64,000 bases of DNA from Dyella_A sp035685805 (GCF_035685805.1 NZ_DASSAB010000049.1:14574-78573); one strand, 5' to 3'. Shown: positions 53,073-61,693, counted from the stretch's first letter. Numbers and translations: made by a program. Notes: a model not told the origin generated them from the letters alone.

Positions 53073-53102
53073 TTGCGGATTCGCGCAGCCCACTGGTATA
53101 AA
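53073..53102 (+). promoter_or_regulatory. Probable sigma-70 promoter of hupB
   Basis: TTGCGG (-35), 18-bp spacer and TATAAA (-10), about 140 bp before the hupB start. The rest of the 342-bp lon-hupB gap shows no gene. Confidence 0.5.
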
Positions 53103-53244
53103 GGCGTACCGCAATCTCCGCGCCTTCGTTTTTGCGCTGTGATGCGGGGTAGCGGACGGCGCCTAGCGGAGCCAACCATCCATGTCGGCGTTGTCTCGTC
53201 CCAACTGACCACGCGGGCCGCAAACCGTTTAAGGGAGTGTCTCA

Positions 53245-53517
53245 ATGAATAAAACTGATCTGATCAATGCGATTGCCGAAAAGGCCGAGCTGACCAAGGC
53301 CGACGCGGGTCGCGCCCTCGAGGCTTTCTTTGAAACCGTGCAGAAGGCGCTCAAGAAGGGCGACGACGTGTCGGTTGTCGGCTTCGGCACCTTTACCGTC
53401 CGCAAGCGCGCTGCTCGCACCGGTCGCAACCCGCGTACCAACGAGACGATCAAGATCAAGGCCTCCAAGGTCCCGGCATTCAAGGCTGGCAAGACCCTGA
53501 AGGATGCCCTAAACTAA
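53245..53517 (+). CDS. hupB: DNA-binding protein HU
   Basis: A 90-aa histone-like protein. It starts MNKTDLINAIAEKAELTKADAGRALEAF, has the glycine-rich turn VVGFGTF, the DNA-arm stretch RTGRNPRTNETIKI with the intercalating proline of RNPRT, and the end VPAFKAGKTLKDALN. It is HU rather than IHF by length and sequence. AGGGAG precedes the ATG. tRNA-Val begins 20 bp after its stop with no terminator between. Confidence 0.97.
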   Translation: MNKTDLINAIAEKAELTKADAGRALEAFFETVQKALKKGDDVSVVGFGTFTVRKRAARTGRNPRTNETIKIKASKVPAFKAGKTLKDALN

Positions 53518-53537
53518 GCGGCTAGCTGCTTGGTTTC

Positions 53538-53612
53538 GGGTGCTTAGCTCAGCGGTAGAGCGTCGCCCTTACAAGGCGAGGGTCGTAGGTTCGATCCCTA
53601 CAGCACCCACCA
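53538..53612 (+). tRNA. tRNA-Val(TAC)
   Basis: A 75-nt cloverleaf with acceptor GGGTGCT/AGCACCC, anticodon stem TCGCC/GGCGA around CTTACAA (anticodon TAC), T-loop TTCGATC and encoded CCA. Confidence 0.95.
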
Positions 53613-53622
53613 GAAAAAATGC

Positions 53623-53699
53623 GGAGCGGTAGTTCAGTTGGTTAGAATGCTGGCCTGTCACGCCGGAGGTCGCGGGTTCGAGTCCCGTCCGCTCCGCCA
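53623..53699 (+). tRNA. tRNA-Asp(GTC)
   Basis: A 77-nt cloverleaf with acceptor GGAGCGG/CCGCTCC, anticodon stem CTGGC/GCCGG around CTGTCAC (anticodon GTC), T-loop TTCGAGT and encoded CCA. Confidence 0.95.
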
Positions 53700-53707
53700 G
53701 AGTTAGC

Positions 53708-53736
53708 AAGGGCGCCCGCGTGGCGCCCTTGTCATT
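53708..53736 (+). terminator. Probable terminator hairpin after tRNA-Asp
   Basis: Perfect 9-bp stem AAGGGCGCC/GGCGCCCTT with a CGCGT loop, followed by GTCATTT rather than a clean T-run. Termination may be partial. Confidence 0.6.
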
Positions 53737-53786
53737 TATGCACTGCGCACTGTGTGCGCCGCACCACGATCCTCGGGAAGATCTCC

Positions 53787-55691
53787 ATGCTCCAGGCTCT
53801 GCGTAACAAGATGCACGGATGGCCGTCCATCGTCATTCTGGGCATAGCTGTTTTTGCCATGTCCTTCTTCGGCATCGAGTCCTACTTCATGTCGCGCAAC
53901 GATACGTTCGTGGCGAAAGTCGGCAAGCAGGAAATCAGCCAGCAGCAGTTCCAGGAGCGCATGAACCAGCTGCGCCAGCGGGCGGTGGCGGAGCAGGGCG
54001 ACAGTTTTGACGGCAGTGTGTTCGAGCAGCCGGCCACCAAACTGGCGATTCTGGATCAGCTGGTTGACGAAAAGGTCCTCGCCAAGGCCAACGATGACCT
54101 GGGTGTGCAAGTGTCCGACCAGCAGGTGCGTGACTTCATCGCCAGCATTCCGGCGTTCGAGCTGGACGGCCGTTTCGACCCCACCACCTACCGCACCGTG
54201 CTGGCCGCTCAGGGCAAGACCCCGGCGATGTTCGAGAGCGAGATCCGCGCATCGCTGGAGCCTGGGATTATTCCGGATGCGATCACGGCCAGCACCATCA
54301 TCACGCCTGCCGATGTCGATCGTTACATCAATCTGCGCTTGCAGCGTCGCAGCGTGCGCTATGCGCAGCTGCCCCTGCCGAAGCTCGAAGATGAGACCGT
54401 CACCGAGCAGCAGATCGCCAGCTACTACAAGCAGCACCAGGACGCGTTCATCAGCCCGGAGCAGGTCTCGCTGCAATATGTCGAGGTCAATGGTTCGGAC
54501 CTGAAGTCCTCTGAGACGCCGAGTGACGAGGAGCTGCGCAAGCGCTACGCCGACGAGAAGCAGCGCTTCATCCAGCCCGAGCAGCGGCTTGTGTCCCACA
54601 TCCTCATCGACGTGCCGAAAAACGCGTCGCCCGAGCAGCAGAAGGCCGCGCTCGCCAAGGCACAGAAGATCGCTGCCGAGGCCAAGCCCGACAACTTCGC
54701 CGCGCTGGCCAAGGCAGACTCGGAAGATCTGGGCTCCCGCCGTCAGGGCGGTGATCTGGGCTGGCTCGAGAAGGGCGTGACCAACGCAGCCTTCGATCAG
54801 GCGTTGTTCGCCTTGCAGAAGGGCCAGATTTCCAAGCCGGTGCTGTCCGACGAGGGCTACCACGTCATCTGGCTACGCGACGTCCGCAGCGGACAGGCCA
54901 AGCCGTTCGAGGAAGTGCGCGACGAATTGGCGAAAGAGGCGCAGGCCGGCTCGCGTGATCGCGCGTTCAATGAGCTGGCCGGAAAGCTCACCGACAAGAC
55001 TTACCAGAATCCGGCATCGCTTGAGCCTGCGGCCCAGGAGCTCGGGCTGAAGATCAAGACGACCGACCTGTTTTCCCGCGCCGGCGGTGCCGATATCGCG
55101 AGCGATCCGAAGGTGCTGAAGGCGGCCTTCAGTGACGACGTACTTGCTCAGGGCAACAACTCCAACCTGATCGAACTGGGGACGGACAGGGCAGTGGTGG
55201 TACGTGTCGACAAGCACGTGCCTGCGGCGGCCAAGCCGCTGTCGGAGGTGAAGGATACGGTGCGCCAGCGCGTGCTCGCCGAGCGCACCACCGAGGCGGC
55301 CAAGGCGCAGGCCCAGGCACTCGTGGCGCGCTTGCTCAAGGGCGAGGCTTTCGACGCCGTTGCTGCTTCCGCGGGAGCCAAGGTGGAAGCCGCCCCGGAG
55401 GTAGTCCGCTCCCAGCCGGGCCTGCCGCCCTCGATCGGCGAGCGAGCGTTCCTGATGCCACATCCGCAAGAAGGCAAGCCGGTATTCGGAACGGTGGAGA
55501 TGGCCGATGGAAGTTATGCGCTGGTGGCGCTGGACAAGGTGGAGGGTGCAGACATGAGCAAGATTGCGGCCGCCGATCGCGCCACGCTGCAGGCGCAGAT
55601 GGCGAAGGCATATGGCACTGAAGCGGCGCACGAGTTCATCGACCAGGTGAAGGCGCGCACCGAGATCAAGGTCGCGAAAGATCGCCTTTGA
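53787..55691 (+). CDS. ppiD: Periplasmic folding chaperone PpiD (SurA-N and parvulin domains)
   Basis: A 634-aa inner-membrane-anchored chaperone beside the Sec translocon. The N-terminal membrane helix lies at about 12-33 (PSIVILGIAVFAMSFFGIESY). A SurA-N-like domain follows (about 40-190). The parvulin domain (about 265-370) has VSHILIDVP, GSRRQGGDLGWLEKG and EGYHVIWLRDV. The start MLQALRNKMHGW at 53787 is family-typical, although the frame opens 33 bases earlier. The hupB-ppiD order is the same as in E. coli, apart from the tRNAs. Confidence 0.95.
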   Translation: MLQALRNKMHGWPSIVILGIAVFAMSFFGIESYFMSRNDTFVAKVGKQEISQQQFQERMNQLRQRAVAEQGDSFDGSVFEQPATKLAILDQLVDEKVLAKANDDLGVQVSDQQVRDFIASIPAFELDGRFDPTTYRTVLAAQGKTPAMFESEIRASLEPGIIPDAITASTIITPADVDRYINLRLQRRSVRYAQLPLPKLEDETVTEQQIASYYKQHQDAFISPEQVSLQYVEVNGSDLKSSETPSDEELRKRYADEKQRFIQPEQRLVSHILIDVPKNASPEQQKAALAKAQKIAAEAKPDNFAALAKADSEDLGSRRQGGDLGWLEKGVTNAAFDQALFALQKGQISKPVLSDEGYHVIWLRDVRSGQAKPFEEVRDELAKEAQAGSRDRAFNELAGKLTDKTYQNPASLEPAAQELGLKIKTTDLFSRAGGADIASDPKVLKAAFSDDVLAQGNNSNLIELGTDRAVVVRVDKHVPAAAKPLSEVKDTVRQRVLAERTTEAAKAQAQALVARLLKGEAFDAVAASAGAKVEAAPEVVRSQPGLPPSIGERAFLMPHPQEGKPVFGTVEMADGSYALVALDKVEGADMSKIAAADRATLQAQMAKAYGTEAAHEFIDQVKARTEIKVAKDRL

Positions 55692-55720
55692 GCCGAGTCT
55701 GGCGCACAGGCAGATTCAGG

Positions 55721-55749
55721 AAAAGGCGGCCCTCGGGGCCGCCTTTTTT
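55721..55749 (+). terminator. Rho-independent terminator of ppiD, possibly bidirectional
   Basis: Stem AAAGGCGGCC/GGCCGCCTTT with a CTCG-type loop, T-run on the right and A-run on the left, so it may also stop mltD transcripts on the minus strand. Confidence 0.88.
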
Positions 55750-55780
55750 ATGCAAGACGCAGCGTCGTGCGGCGGTCAGA

Positions 55781-56971
55781 TCAAAGATCTTTCGACACGA
55801 CCAGCACCTGGCCGGGTCGCACGACGTTCCCCACCAGAGCGTTCCAGCGGCGCAGCTTGGCCACAGTGATGTCGTACGTTCTGGCGATTCCCCACAGGCT
55901 CTCGCCCGATCGTACGACGTGGGTCTGCGCGTGCGAATGCGGCTGCTCGCTCGTCGACGCGCTGGTATCCGGGCTCTGCACGGATGCCTGCACGGCTGCT
56001 TGGAATTGGTTGGCACGGGCGCCCGGCAGCAACAGCGTATCGGCGAGATCCGGATCAATACGGTTGTTCAGGAACGCAGCGTTGTAGCTGCGCAGTACGT
56101 CGACCGACATCCCCGCGTGCTCTGCCGCTTTACTCATGCTCATCGCACGATCGATGGGCACGGCCACGAGGTGCTGATCCTCCGGAAGCGTTGGCAGCGT
56201 TACGTTGAACTGATCGGGATGGCGCACCACACAGGCGATCGCGAGTAGCTTTACCAGATGTTCGCGCGTCACGTTGCGCACAGGCAGCGCAGGGATCGCC
56301 GGCTCTGTCGGCGGCAGGCCATGGCGAGCGATCAGGCGGCGCACGGCAAACTCGCCGGCGTTGTAGGCGTAGTCGGTGACGCGCCAGTCGTGGAACTGGT
56401 CCTGATAGCGGGCGAGCATGGCCATGACCGCTTCGGTGGCCGCCGCAACGTCCATGCGACCATCGAAACCGCGGTTGACTCGGAGGCCCATCGCGCCGGC
56501 AGTGACGGGCACGATCTGCCACATGCCCGCCGGCTGGCGCCCATGGCCCCGTACCGGCTGATAGCGGCTCTCCACCCACGGCAGCAAGACAAACTCTCCC
56601 GCGACGCCGTATCTGGCCGCGATGCCCTGGATAAACGTCAGCCGCGGCAGTGAAAGCTTGATGCGCTGTTCAAATCGCTTCGGACTGGCGGTGAAACGAC
56701 GTGCCCACAACTGCACCGAGGCGTCACCGGTGCAGTCGTTCATCTGAAAGCTGTCGCGCAGCCGCGACCAGATGTCTTGAGGGGGGCTCGTTACCTCGGC
56801 GGTGACGACCGGCGGCGGGGCAGACTGAGGCACCTTTTCGGCAGGAGCCGGAACAGGGTTGGCTTCGCCTGCGGGTGGCGTGGGCCTGTGTGCCGGCGTG
56901 GTGCAGGCAGCCAGCGCGATGACCAGGAGCAGAACAAGTGGACGTGAGCGCCGCGCGAGAGGGTGGCTCAT
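55781..56971 (-). CDS. mltD: Membrane-bound lytic murein transglycosylase D
   Basis: A 396-aa lipoprotein. It has a signal with lipobox LAAC (about residue 23), then a Pro/Ala linker. The SLT domain (about 100-240) has FVLLPWVESRYQP (catalytic Glu), QPAGMWQIVPVTAGAMGL and DYAYNAGEFAV. One LysM is at the end (about 350-396, VRSGESLWGIARTYDITVAKLRRWN). A partial LysM-like repeat (AEHAGMSVDVLRSYNA) precedes it. Its ATG overlaps the gloB stop. It cleaves glycan strands with anhydromuropeptide release. Confidence 0.94.
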   Translation of the reverse strand: MSHPLARRSRPLVLLLVIALAACTTPAHRPTPPAGEANPVPAPAEKVPQSAPPPVVTAEVTSPPQDIWSRLRDSFQMNDCTGDASVQLWARRFTASPKRFEQRIKLSLPRLTFIQGIAARYGVAGEFVLLPWVESRYQPVRGHGRQPAGMWQIVPVTAGAMGLRVNRGFDGRMDVAAATEAVMAMLARYQDQFHDWRVTDYAYNAGEFAVRRLIARHGLPPTEPAIPALPVRNVTREHLVKLLAIACVVRHPDQFNVTLPTLPEDQHLVAVPIDRAMSMSKAAEHAGMSVDVLRSYNAAFLNNRIDPDLADTLLLPGARANQFQAAVQASVQSPDTSASTSEQPHSHAQTHVVRSGESLWGIARTYDITVAKLRRWNALVGNVVRPGQVLVVSKDL

Positions 56972-57735
56972 CCCGGGTAGGCGTCTTTGGCGGCACGAAT
57001 CGCCGCAAATCGCGCTTCGCGATCCAGCGTGCCGATGCCGCGCCGCGCGGCCCACCCCACCAGAGCCGGATCGTCCACGCGCAGGAAGGGGTTGGTCTGC
57101 CGTTCGCGTTCGAGTGGCACAGGCAGCGTCGGCTGGTATGCGGTTCGAAGACGGGCCACTTCGGCGAGCCGGGCTTCCAGCGCCGCATTGCCGCCATCGA
57201 TTTCCCGGGCAAAACGTCCGTTCGCGGCGGTGTACTCGTGGGCGCAACACACCTGGAGGTCCCCTGGCAGGGCGGCCAGTCGATCCAGTGAAGCGAGCAT
57301 TTGCGCGGGCGTGCCTTCGAACAGGCGTCCGCAGCCGAGGCTGAAAAGCGTGTCGCCGCAGAACAGCACGCCCTCGCCGGCGTAGGCAATGTGGCTCAAC
57401 GTGTGGCCGGGCACGGCAATGACGTCGAAGCGGGCTGCAGGTGTCGCGAGCTCGAGGGTATCGCCGTCGGCCAGCCGCTGGTTGGCGTGGTCGATGCGCA
57501 GGTCGTGCGGGGCGTAGACCTCCGCAGCATGATTCCTCCGCAGCGCTTCGACGCCGCCGATGTGGTCCTGATGATGATGCGTCAGAAGAATTGCCCGCAA
57601 GGACAGGCCGCGCTCCCGCAGGGCCCGTTCGACCGGTTCCGCCTCGCCCGGATCGACCACCAGCGCGTGCCCGTCATCGTCATGCTGGAGCCAGATGTAA
57701 TTGTCGGCCAAGGCTGGCAGCGCCACGAGGTGCAT
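56968..57735 (-). CDS. gloB: Hydroxyacylglutathione hydrolase (glyoxalase II)
   Basis: A 255-aa metallo-beta-lactamase-fold enzyme that hydrolyses S-lactoylglutathione in methylglyoxal detoxification. It has LLTHHHQDHIGG (THxHxDH metal motif, about 52-58), VIAVPGHTLSHIAY, LFCGDTLFSLGCGRLFEG and CAHEYTAANGRFA. The C-terminal HAGH domain has RQTNPFLRVDDP. It is coupled with mltD and divergent from the methyltransferase gene, the same neighbourhood as in E. coli (mltD-gloB-yafS-rnhA-dnaQ). Confidence 0.96.
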   Translation of the reverse strand: MHLVALPALADNYIWLQHDDDGHALVVDPGEAEPVERALRERGLSLRAILLTHHHQDHIGGVEALRRNHAAEVYAPHDLRIDHANQRLADGDTLELATPAARFDVIAVPGHTLSHIAYAGEGVLFCGDTLFSLGCGRLFEGTPAQMLASLDRLAALPGDLQVCCAHEYTAANGRFAREIDGGNAALEARLAEVARLRTAYQPTLPVPLERERQTNPFLRVDDPALVGWAARRGIGTLDREARFAAIRAAKDAYPG

Positions 57736-57918
57736 GTCATTACTCCGCAGATGGCTTCGGCGAGAGAGGTCGGACGGATCGAGAAGGCGACCGGGCGGCC
57801 GACTATAGCGGCGCCGCGAGGCGTCCTCGTTAGTGCCTCGTTAACCGATGCGGGCCGATGGCTGCCGGTGACTTCGTGCACCCGTTACACTTCGCCGGTC
57901 ATCGACCGGATGCATCGC

Positions 57919-58605
57919 ATGCCCGCACCAGCTTTCGACATCTTCGCAAGCGCACCGCTCCAGCGCTTGCTGGAGGATGAAGCGCGCGAGCTCCTGCCGG
58001 AGTTGCAGCGTTGCCGGGGCGATCATGGTCTGCTGCTGTCCGGGGCAGCGCACGACACGCCACCGGCGTTACCGATGCTGTCGTGCTGGACCCGGCTCTT
58101 TTTCAGCGGTGACCGGTATCAAGGCGACATCGTTGGACGCGCTGACCAGCCGCTGCCGTTCGGCGACGACTCGATCGAGCTGGTTGTGCTGCGACACTCG
58201 CTGGAACGGGCGGCGCTGCCGCAGCCGCTGCTGGAAGAGGCGGTGCGCGTACTTGCGCCTGGCGGACTGCTGGTAGCCACCGGCATCCATCCGTTGAGCC
58301 TGTGGACGCCCTGGCTTGCATGGCGCGCGCGCGGACAGCACCTGCGGCTGCACATGCCGCTGCAACTGGGCGAGTGGTTGCGGCGTGGCGCCATGCAGGT
58401 GGAGCGCGTACGTCGCGTGGGCCAGGTGCTGCCTGGCGGTGTGGGCCAGCCACATTTTTCGGAGGCGGCAGGCGGTGGATACGTGCTGCTGGCACGCAAG
58501 CAACGACGGGCCGCGATTCCGATCCGGCCGGTTCCGGTCGCAGTGCGCGCAGCCGACCCGGCGCTCGTACCCGGTGCGAGACGCAACGCCTCCGAAGCTG
58601 CCTGA
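57919..58605 (+). CDS. Class I SAM methyltransferase-like protein (YafS-like, degenerate)
   Basis: A 228-aa protein between gloB and rnhA, where E. coli has yafS. It has ADQPLPFGDDSIELVVLRHSLE (motif II/post II) and EEAVRVLAPGGLLVATGIHP (motif III), as in methyltransferase type 11. The N-terminal glycine-rich SAM loop is poorly conserved (LLLSGAAHD), so activity is uncertain. ATG at 57910 or 57919 is possible, neither with a clear ribosome-binding site. The C-terminus is basic and Pro/Ala-rich. Confidence 0.85.
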   Translation: MPAPAFDIFASAPLQRLLEDEARELLPELQRCRGDHGLLLSGAAHDTPPALPMLSCWTRLFFSGDRYQGDIVGRADQPLPFGDDSIELVVLRHSLERAALPQPLLEEAVRVLAPGGLLVATGIHPLSLWTPWLAWRARGQHLRLHMPLQLGEWLRRGAMQVERVRRVGQVLPGGVGQPHFSEAAGGGYVLLARKQRRAAIPIRPVPVAVRAADPALVPGARRNASEAA

Positions 58606-58624
58606 TATGGAACAAGGATCTAAT

Positions 58625-59068
58625 TTGACCGAAGTACACGCTTTCACCGACGGCGCATGCCTCGGCAATCCCGGGCCCGGCGGCTGGGCGGCCTTGCTGC
58701 GATCCAAGGGAACCGAACGCATGCTGGCTGGCGGCGACCCTGACACCACCAATAACCGGATGGAGCTGATGGCGGCCATCGCAGCGCTGGAGGCCCTGCG
58801 CCGACCGTGTGCCGTGCAGCTGACCACGGACTCCAAGTACGTAATGCAGGGCATCGAGCAGTGGGTGCCCAAGTGGCGGGCGAACGGCTGGAAGACTGCC
58901 AGCCGGCAGCCGGTGAAGAATCAGGATCTGTGGCAGCGGCTGTCCGAGGCTGTCGCCGCCCACCAGGTGCGCTGGCAATGGGTGCGCGGCCACAATGGCC
59001 ATGCGGAAAACGAGCGGGTGGACGAGGCGGCGCGTGCGCAGGCTGAGCAGTTACGAGGCAAGGCATGA
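58625..59068 (+). CDS. rnhA: Ribonuclease HI
   Basis: A 147-aa RNase H removing RNA from RNA-DNA hybrids. The catalytic Asp is in FTDGACLGNPGPGG, the Glu in NNRMELMAAI, an Asp in TTDSKYVMQGI, the His in RGHNGHAENE and the last Asp in RVDEAA. TTG at 58625 is chosen: AAGGA lies 6 bases upstream and the length matches the family. The upstream in-frame ATG at 58607 has no ribosome-binding site and would add six residues. The stop overlaps dnaQ by 4 bases. Confidence 0.95.
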   Translation: MTEVHAFTDGACLGNPGPGGWAALLRSKGTERMLAGGDPDTTNNRMELMAAIAALEALRRPCAVQLTTDSKYVMQGIEQWVPKWRANGWKTASRQPVKNQDLWQRLSEAVAAHQVRWQWVRGHNGHAENERVDEAARAQAEQLRGKA

Positions 59069-59784
59069 GGCAGATCGTCCTCGATACCGAGACCACCGGT
59101 CTGGAGGTGCGCCAGGGTCACCGCCTGATCGAGATCGCCTGCATCGAGATGGTGGAGCGCAGGCTCACCGGCCGCCGCTACCAGACTTATCTCAACCCCG
59201 ATCGGGCCATTGATGAGGGCGCGCGGCAGGTCACCGGCATTGCCGATGAGTTCCTGCTGGACAAGCCGCGGTTTCCGGACGTCGTCGACGCGTTTCTGGA
59301 ATTCATCGACGGTGCCGAGCTGATCATCCACAACGCCGCGTTCGACCTCGGATTCCTCAACGCCGAGCTTGGCCGCCTGGCGCAGCCGCGGGGCACCATC
59401 GCCGACCGCTGCAGCGTGCTCGACACGCTGGCGATGGCGCGCGAGCGCTATCCCGGGCAGCGCAACAGCCTGGACGCGTTGTGCAAACGCCTGGGCGTGG
59501 ACAACTCGGCGCGCGACCTGCACGGTGGCCTGATCGACTGCCAGCTGCTGGCAGACGTCTATATCGCCATGACCTCGGGGCAGGTCGCGCTGGATCTGGC
59601 GTTCGAGGGTGCCGGCGAGGAGCAGCGCTCGGCCATCGTCGTGCCGGTGGAGCTGCTGCGGCGGCCGCGCGTGCTGTGCGCCAGTGCCGACGAACTCGCT
59701 GCGCATGACCAGCGGCTGGATGCACTGGACAAGAGCGCCGGCGGGCAGAGCCTCTGGCGGCGGCTGACGGCGCAGGCGCCCTGA
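59065..59784 (+). CDS. dnaQ: DNA polymerase III epsilon subunit (proofreading 3'-5' exonuclease)
   Basis: A 239-aa DEDD-h exonuclease. Exo I is LDTETTGLE (residues 6-14), Exo II HNAAFDLGFLN (about 89-99), and Exo III LHGGLIDCQLLADVYI (about 152-167). The C-terminal 60 residues would bind the alpha subunit. The coupled rnhA-dnaQ order on one strand differs from E. coli, where the two are divergent. Confidence 0.96.
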   Translation: MRQIVLDTETTGLEVRQGHRLIEIACIEMVERRLTGRRYQTYLNPDRAIDEGARQVTGIADEFLLDKPRFPDVVDAFLEFIDGAELIIHNAAFDLGFLNAELGRLAQPRGTIADRCSVLDTLAMARERYPGQRNSLDALCKRLGVDNSARDLHGGLIDCQLLADVYIAMTSGQVALDLAFEGAGEEQRSAIVVPVELLRRPRVLCASADELAAHDQRLDALDKSAGGQSLWRRLTAQAP

Positions 59785-59788
59785 GTCG

Positions 59789-60490
59789 TCAGCTCAGCCG
59801 GACCAGGATCACCGTGACATTGTCATTGCCACTGGCGTCCAAGGCGTCGAGCAGAAGGTGATCCACGCACTCCTGTGCAGCGAGGTCGCCGCGCGTGGCG
59901 ATGCGGGCGAGCGCGGCGTCGTCCATGCCTTCGGTCAAGCCATCAGTACACAGCAGGAAGCCGACGCCCGGCGTGTGCGTGCCTCGCGCCATGCCCACGT
60001 GCAACTGGTCGGCCGCGGTGATGCCCAGCGCCTGGGTCAGCACGTTGCGCTGCGGATGGCGTGCGGCCAGTTCCGGGTCCAGGCGGCCGGCGTTGATCAG
60101 CTCCTGCACCAGCGAATGATCGTGGCTGACCTGGCGGAAAGGAGGATCCAGGCGATAGATACGGCTGTCGCCAACCCAGGCCAGCTGATAGTGCTCCTCG
60201 TCCACATGCAGAGCGGCCAGCGTCGTGCCCATCGGCAAAGCGTCCCGGCTCTGCCGGGCATGCGACTCCAGGCGCAGGGCCGCCGCGTGCACCGCCTCAA
60301 CCAGCGACTTGCCTTGCCTGATCTGCTCTGCCACGGCGTCGCGCGCCATCGCCGAAGCCACTTCCCCGTGTTGATGCCCACCCATGCCATCGGCCACCAG
60401 AAACAGCCCCAGGGCCGGATCGGCGAAGTAGGTATCCTCGTTGCGCGTGCGGCGCAGCCCCACGTGGGTGCCGTGTCCGAATTCGATCAT
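59789..60490 (-). CDS. PP2C-type Ser/Thr protein phosphatase
   Basis: A 233-aa bacterial PP2C (Stp1/PrpC-like). Metal-binding aspartates are in GLRRTRNEDTYF, FLVADGMGGHQHGEVAS, LLCTDGLTEGMDD and GNDNVTVILVRL. AWVGDSRIYRL is the usual middle motif. It has no membrane helix, so it is cytosolic. No partner protein kinase or FHA protein is in the window, which is unusual because they are often adjacent. It converges on dnaQ with 4 bp between. Confidence 0.94.
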   Translation of the reverse strand: MIEFGHGTHVGLRRTRNEDTYFADPALGLFLVADGMGGHQHGEVASAMARDAVAEQIRQGKSLVEAVHAAALRLESHARQSRDALPMGTTLAALHVDEEHYQLAWVGDSRIYRLDPPFRQVSHDHSLVQELINAGRLDPELAARHPQRNVLTQALGITAADQLHVGMARGTHTPGVGFLLCTDGLTEGMDDAALARIATRGDLAAQECVDHLLLDALDASGNDNVTVILVRLS

Positions 60491-60538
60491 GGGAGGCCAG
60501 GAATAGTCAGCGCTGCAGCATGCCGCATGCTCCGGTAG

Positions 60539-60567
60539 TTGTCACGGCGCACGGGCATGCGTATTAT
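60539..60567 (+). promoter_or_regulatory. Sigma-70 promoter of tRNA-Ser
   Basis: TTGTCA (-35), 17-bp spacer and TATTAT (-10), 35 bp before tRNA-Ser(CGA). Confidence 0.7.
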
Positions 60568-60602
60568 TCCCGGCTCGCGCGGACCACCGTGCGTACCCCT
60601 CA

Positions 60603-60694
<92 letters not shown>

Positions 60695-60699
60695 CAGCA

Positions 60700-60727
60700 A
60701 AGCCCCGCAGCGATGCGGGGCTTTTTT
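60700..60727 (+). terminator. Rho-independent terminator of tRNA-Ser
   Basis: Stem AAGCCCCGCA/TGCGGGGCTT with a GCGA loop and six T. Confidence 0.9.
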
Positions 60728-60755
60728 GTGGGCGATCTTCGGCCACGCGAGCCGG

Positions 60756-61514
60756 TCACGCCGGCAGGGTGCAGTTGGTACCTGTCGAGCGGGAGGAGGG
60801 GATGGTGCGGGCAGCATCATCGGCGGCCTGCCGCAGCAGTCGGTCGATGACGGCGATTTGCTGCGGCGTGCCTAACGGGGCCGTGAGCGCGGGTGAGACC
60901 AGCGCCACCAACCGGGCCAGGAGCTCCGCGTCGTTGATGTCCTGGCCCATGCTCAGTTCTGCCACCAGCTCGCCGAGGTCGTCGGCGGCCAGCACGCCGG
61001 ACAGCGACTTCAGGGCAAAGTGCAGTCGCAAGCCCAGCTCGTTGCGCGGCAGATGCGGCAGTGCGCGCGCGAAGGCCTCGAAGAAGCGGTCGAAGATCGG
61101 GTGGTAGTGTCGCTGCAGGTGGTCGCGTATGAATGGCGACGCGTCGCTGTAGACGCGGCCGAGCAGGCGCAGGAAGGCAGGGCCGGCGGAGGGATCCCGC
61201 CCCAGCTGCAGCGCCGGAACGAACAGCACGCCCAGGATGGTGACGCAATCCGGTACCGTGCCGTGGGACTCACAGGCGTCGAGCAGGCGCAGACGCTCCT
61301 CGTTGAGTCGATCCAGGCGCTGCGCGAGCAGTTCCTTGAGCATCGCCTCCTTGCTGCCGAAGTGATAGTTCACCGCCGCCAGGTTTGCTCCCGCACGTGC
61401 CGTCAACGCGCGGAGGGACAAGGCGTCATAGCCCCCTTCGATGAACAGCAACTCGGCCGCCTCCAGCAGCCGGTGACGCGTGTCGGCTGCCTGTGTGCCC
61501 CCGCTCGTACGCAT
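60756..61514 (-). CDS. TetR-family regulator, PsrA-like
   Basis: A 252-aa regulator. The N-terminal helix-turn-helix (about 12-60) has RHRLLEAAELLFIEGGYDALSLRALTARAGANLAAVNYHFGSKEAML. The NLAAVNYHFGSK stretch is like PsrA and related fatty-acid-responsive TetR proteins. The C-terminal ligand domain includes GRVYSDASPFIRDHL and HFALKSLSGVLAADDL. By similarity it may control beta-oxidation or stress genes, but its effector and targets are not shown. A partly symmetric site lies 57 bp upstream of its start. Confidence 0.88.
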   Translation of the reverse strand: MRTSGGTQAADTRHRLLEAAELLFIEGGYDALSLRALTARAGANLAAVNYHFGSKEAMLKELLAQRLDRLNEERLRLLDACESHGTVPDCVTILGVLFVPALQLGRDPSAGPAFLRLLGRVYSDASPFIRDHLQRHYHPIFDRFFEAFARALPHLPRNELGLRLHFALKSLSGVLAADDLGELVAELSMGQDINDAELLARLVALVSPALTAPLGTPQQIAVIDRLLRQAADDAARTIPSSRSTGTNCTLPA

Positions 61515-61570
61515 TGAGATCCCCGATGGCGTCGCGTCGATGAAATGCGCTCCTTGGAGCCATCCATCTG

Positions 61571-61588
61571 TTCAAACAGCTGTACGAC
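61571..61588. promoter_or_regulatory. Imperfect palindrome, possible TetR autoregulatory site
   Basis: TTCAAACAGCTGTACGAC has a perfect ACAGCTGT core and six of nine matching half-site positions. TTCAAACA resembles the half-site of FadR/PsrA-like regulators. It is upstream of the TetR gene. Speculative. Confidence 0.25.
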
Positions 61589-61651
61589 GCTAGCCGTACC
61601 GCCCGCGCCGGAGCAAGCTGCAGTGCACGACAACACCGGGTGAGCGCAACC

Positions 61652-61693
61652 CAGGCATGGAAAAGGCGGGTTGCCCCGCCTTTTCCATGCCTG
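61652..61693 (-). terminator. Long perfect hairpin terminator downstream of ppsA
   Basis: The 19-bp arms 61652-61670 and 61675-61693 are perfectly complementary, with a TTGC loop. They include an AAAAGGCGGG/CCCGCCTTTT core, so either strand offers a T-run inside the stem. It lies 22 bases after the ppsA stop on the minus strand. Confidence 0.75.
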
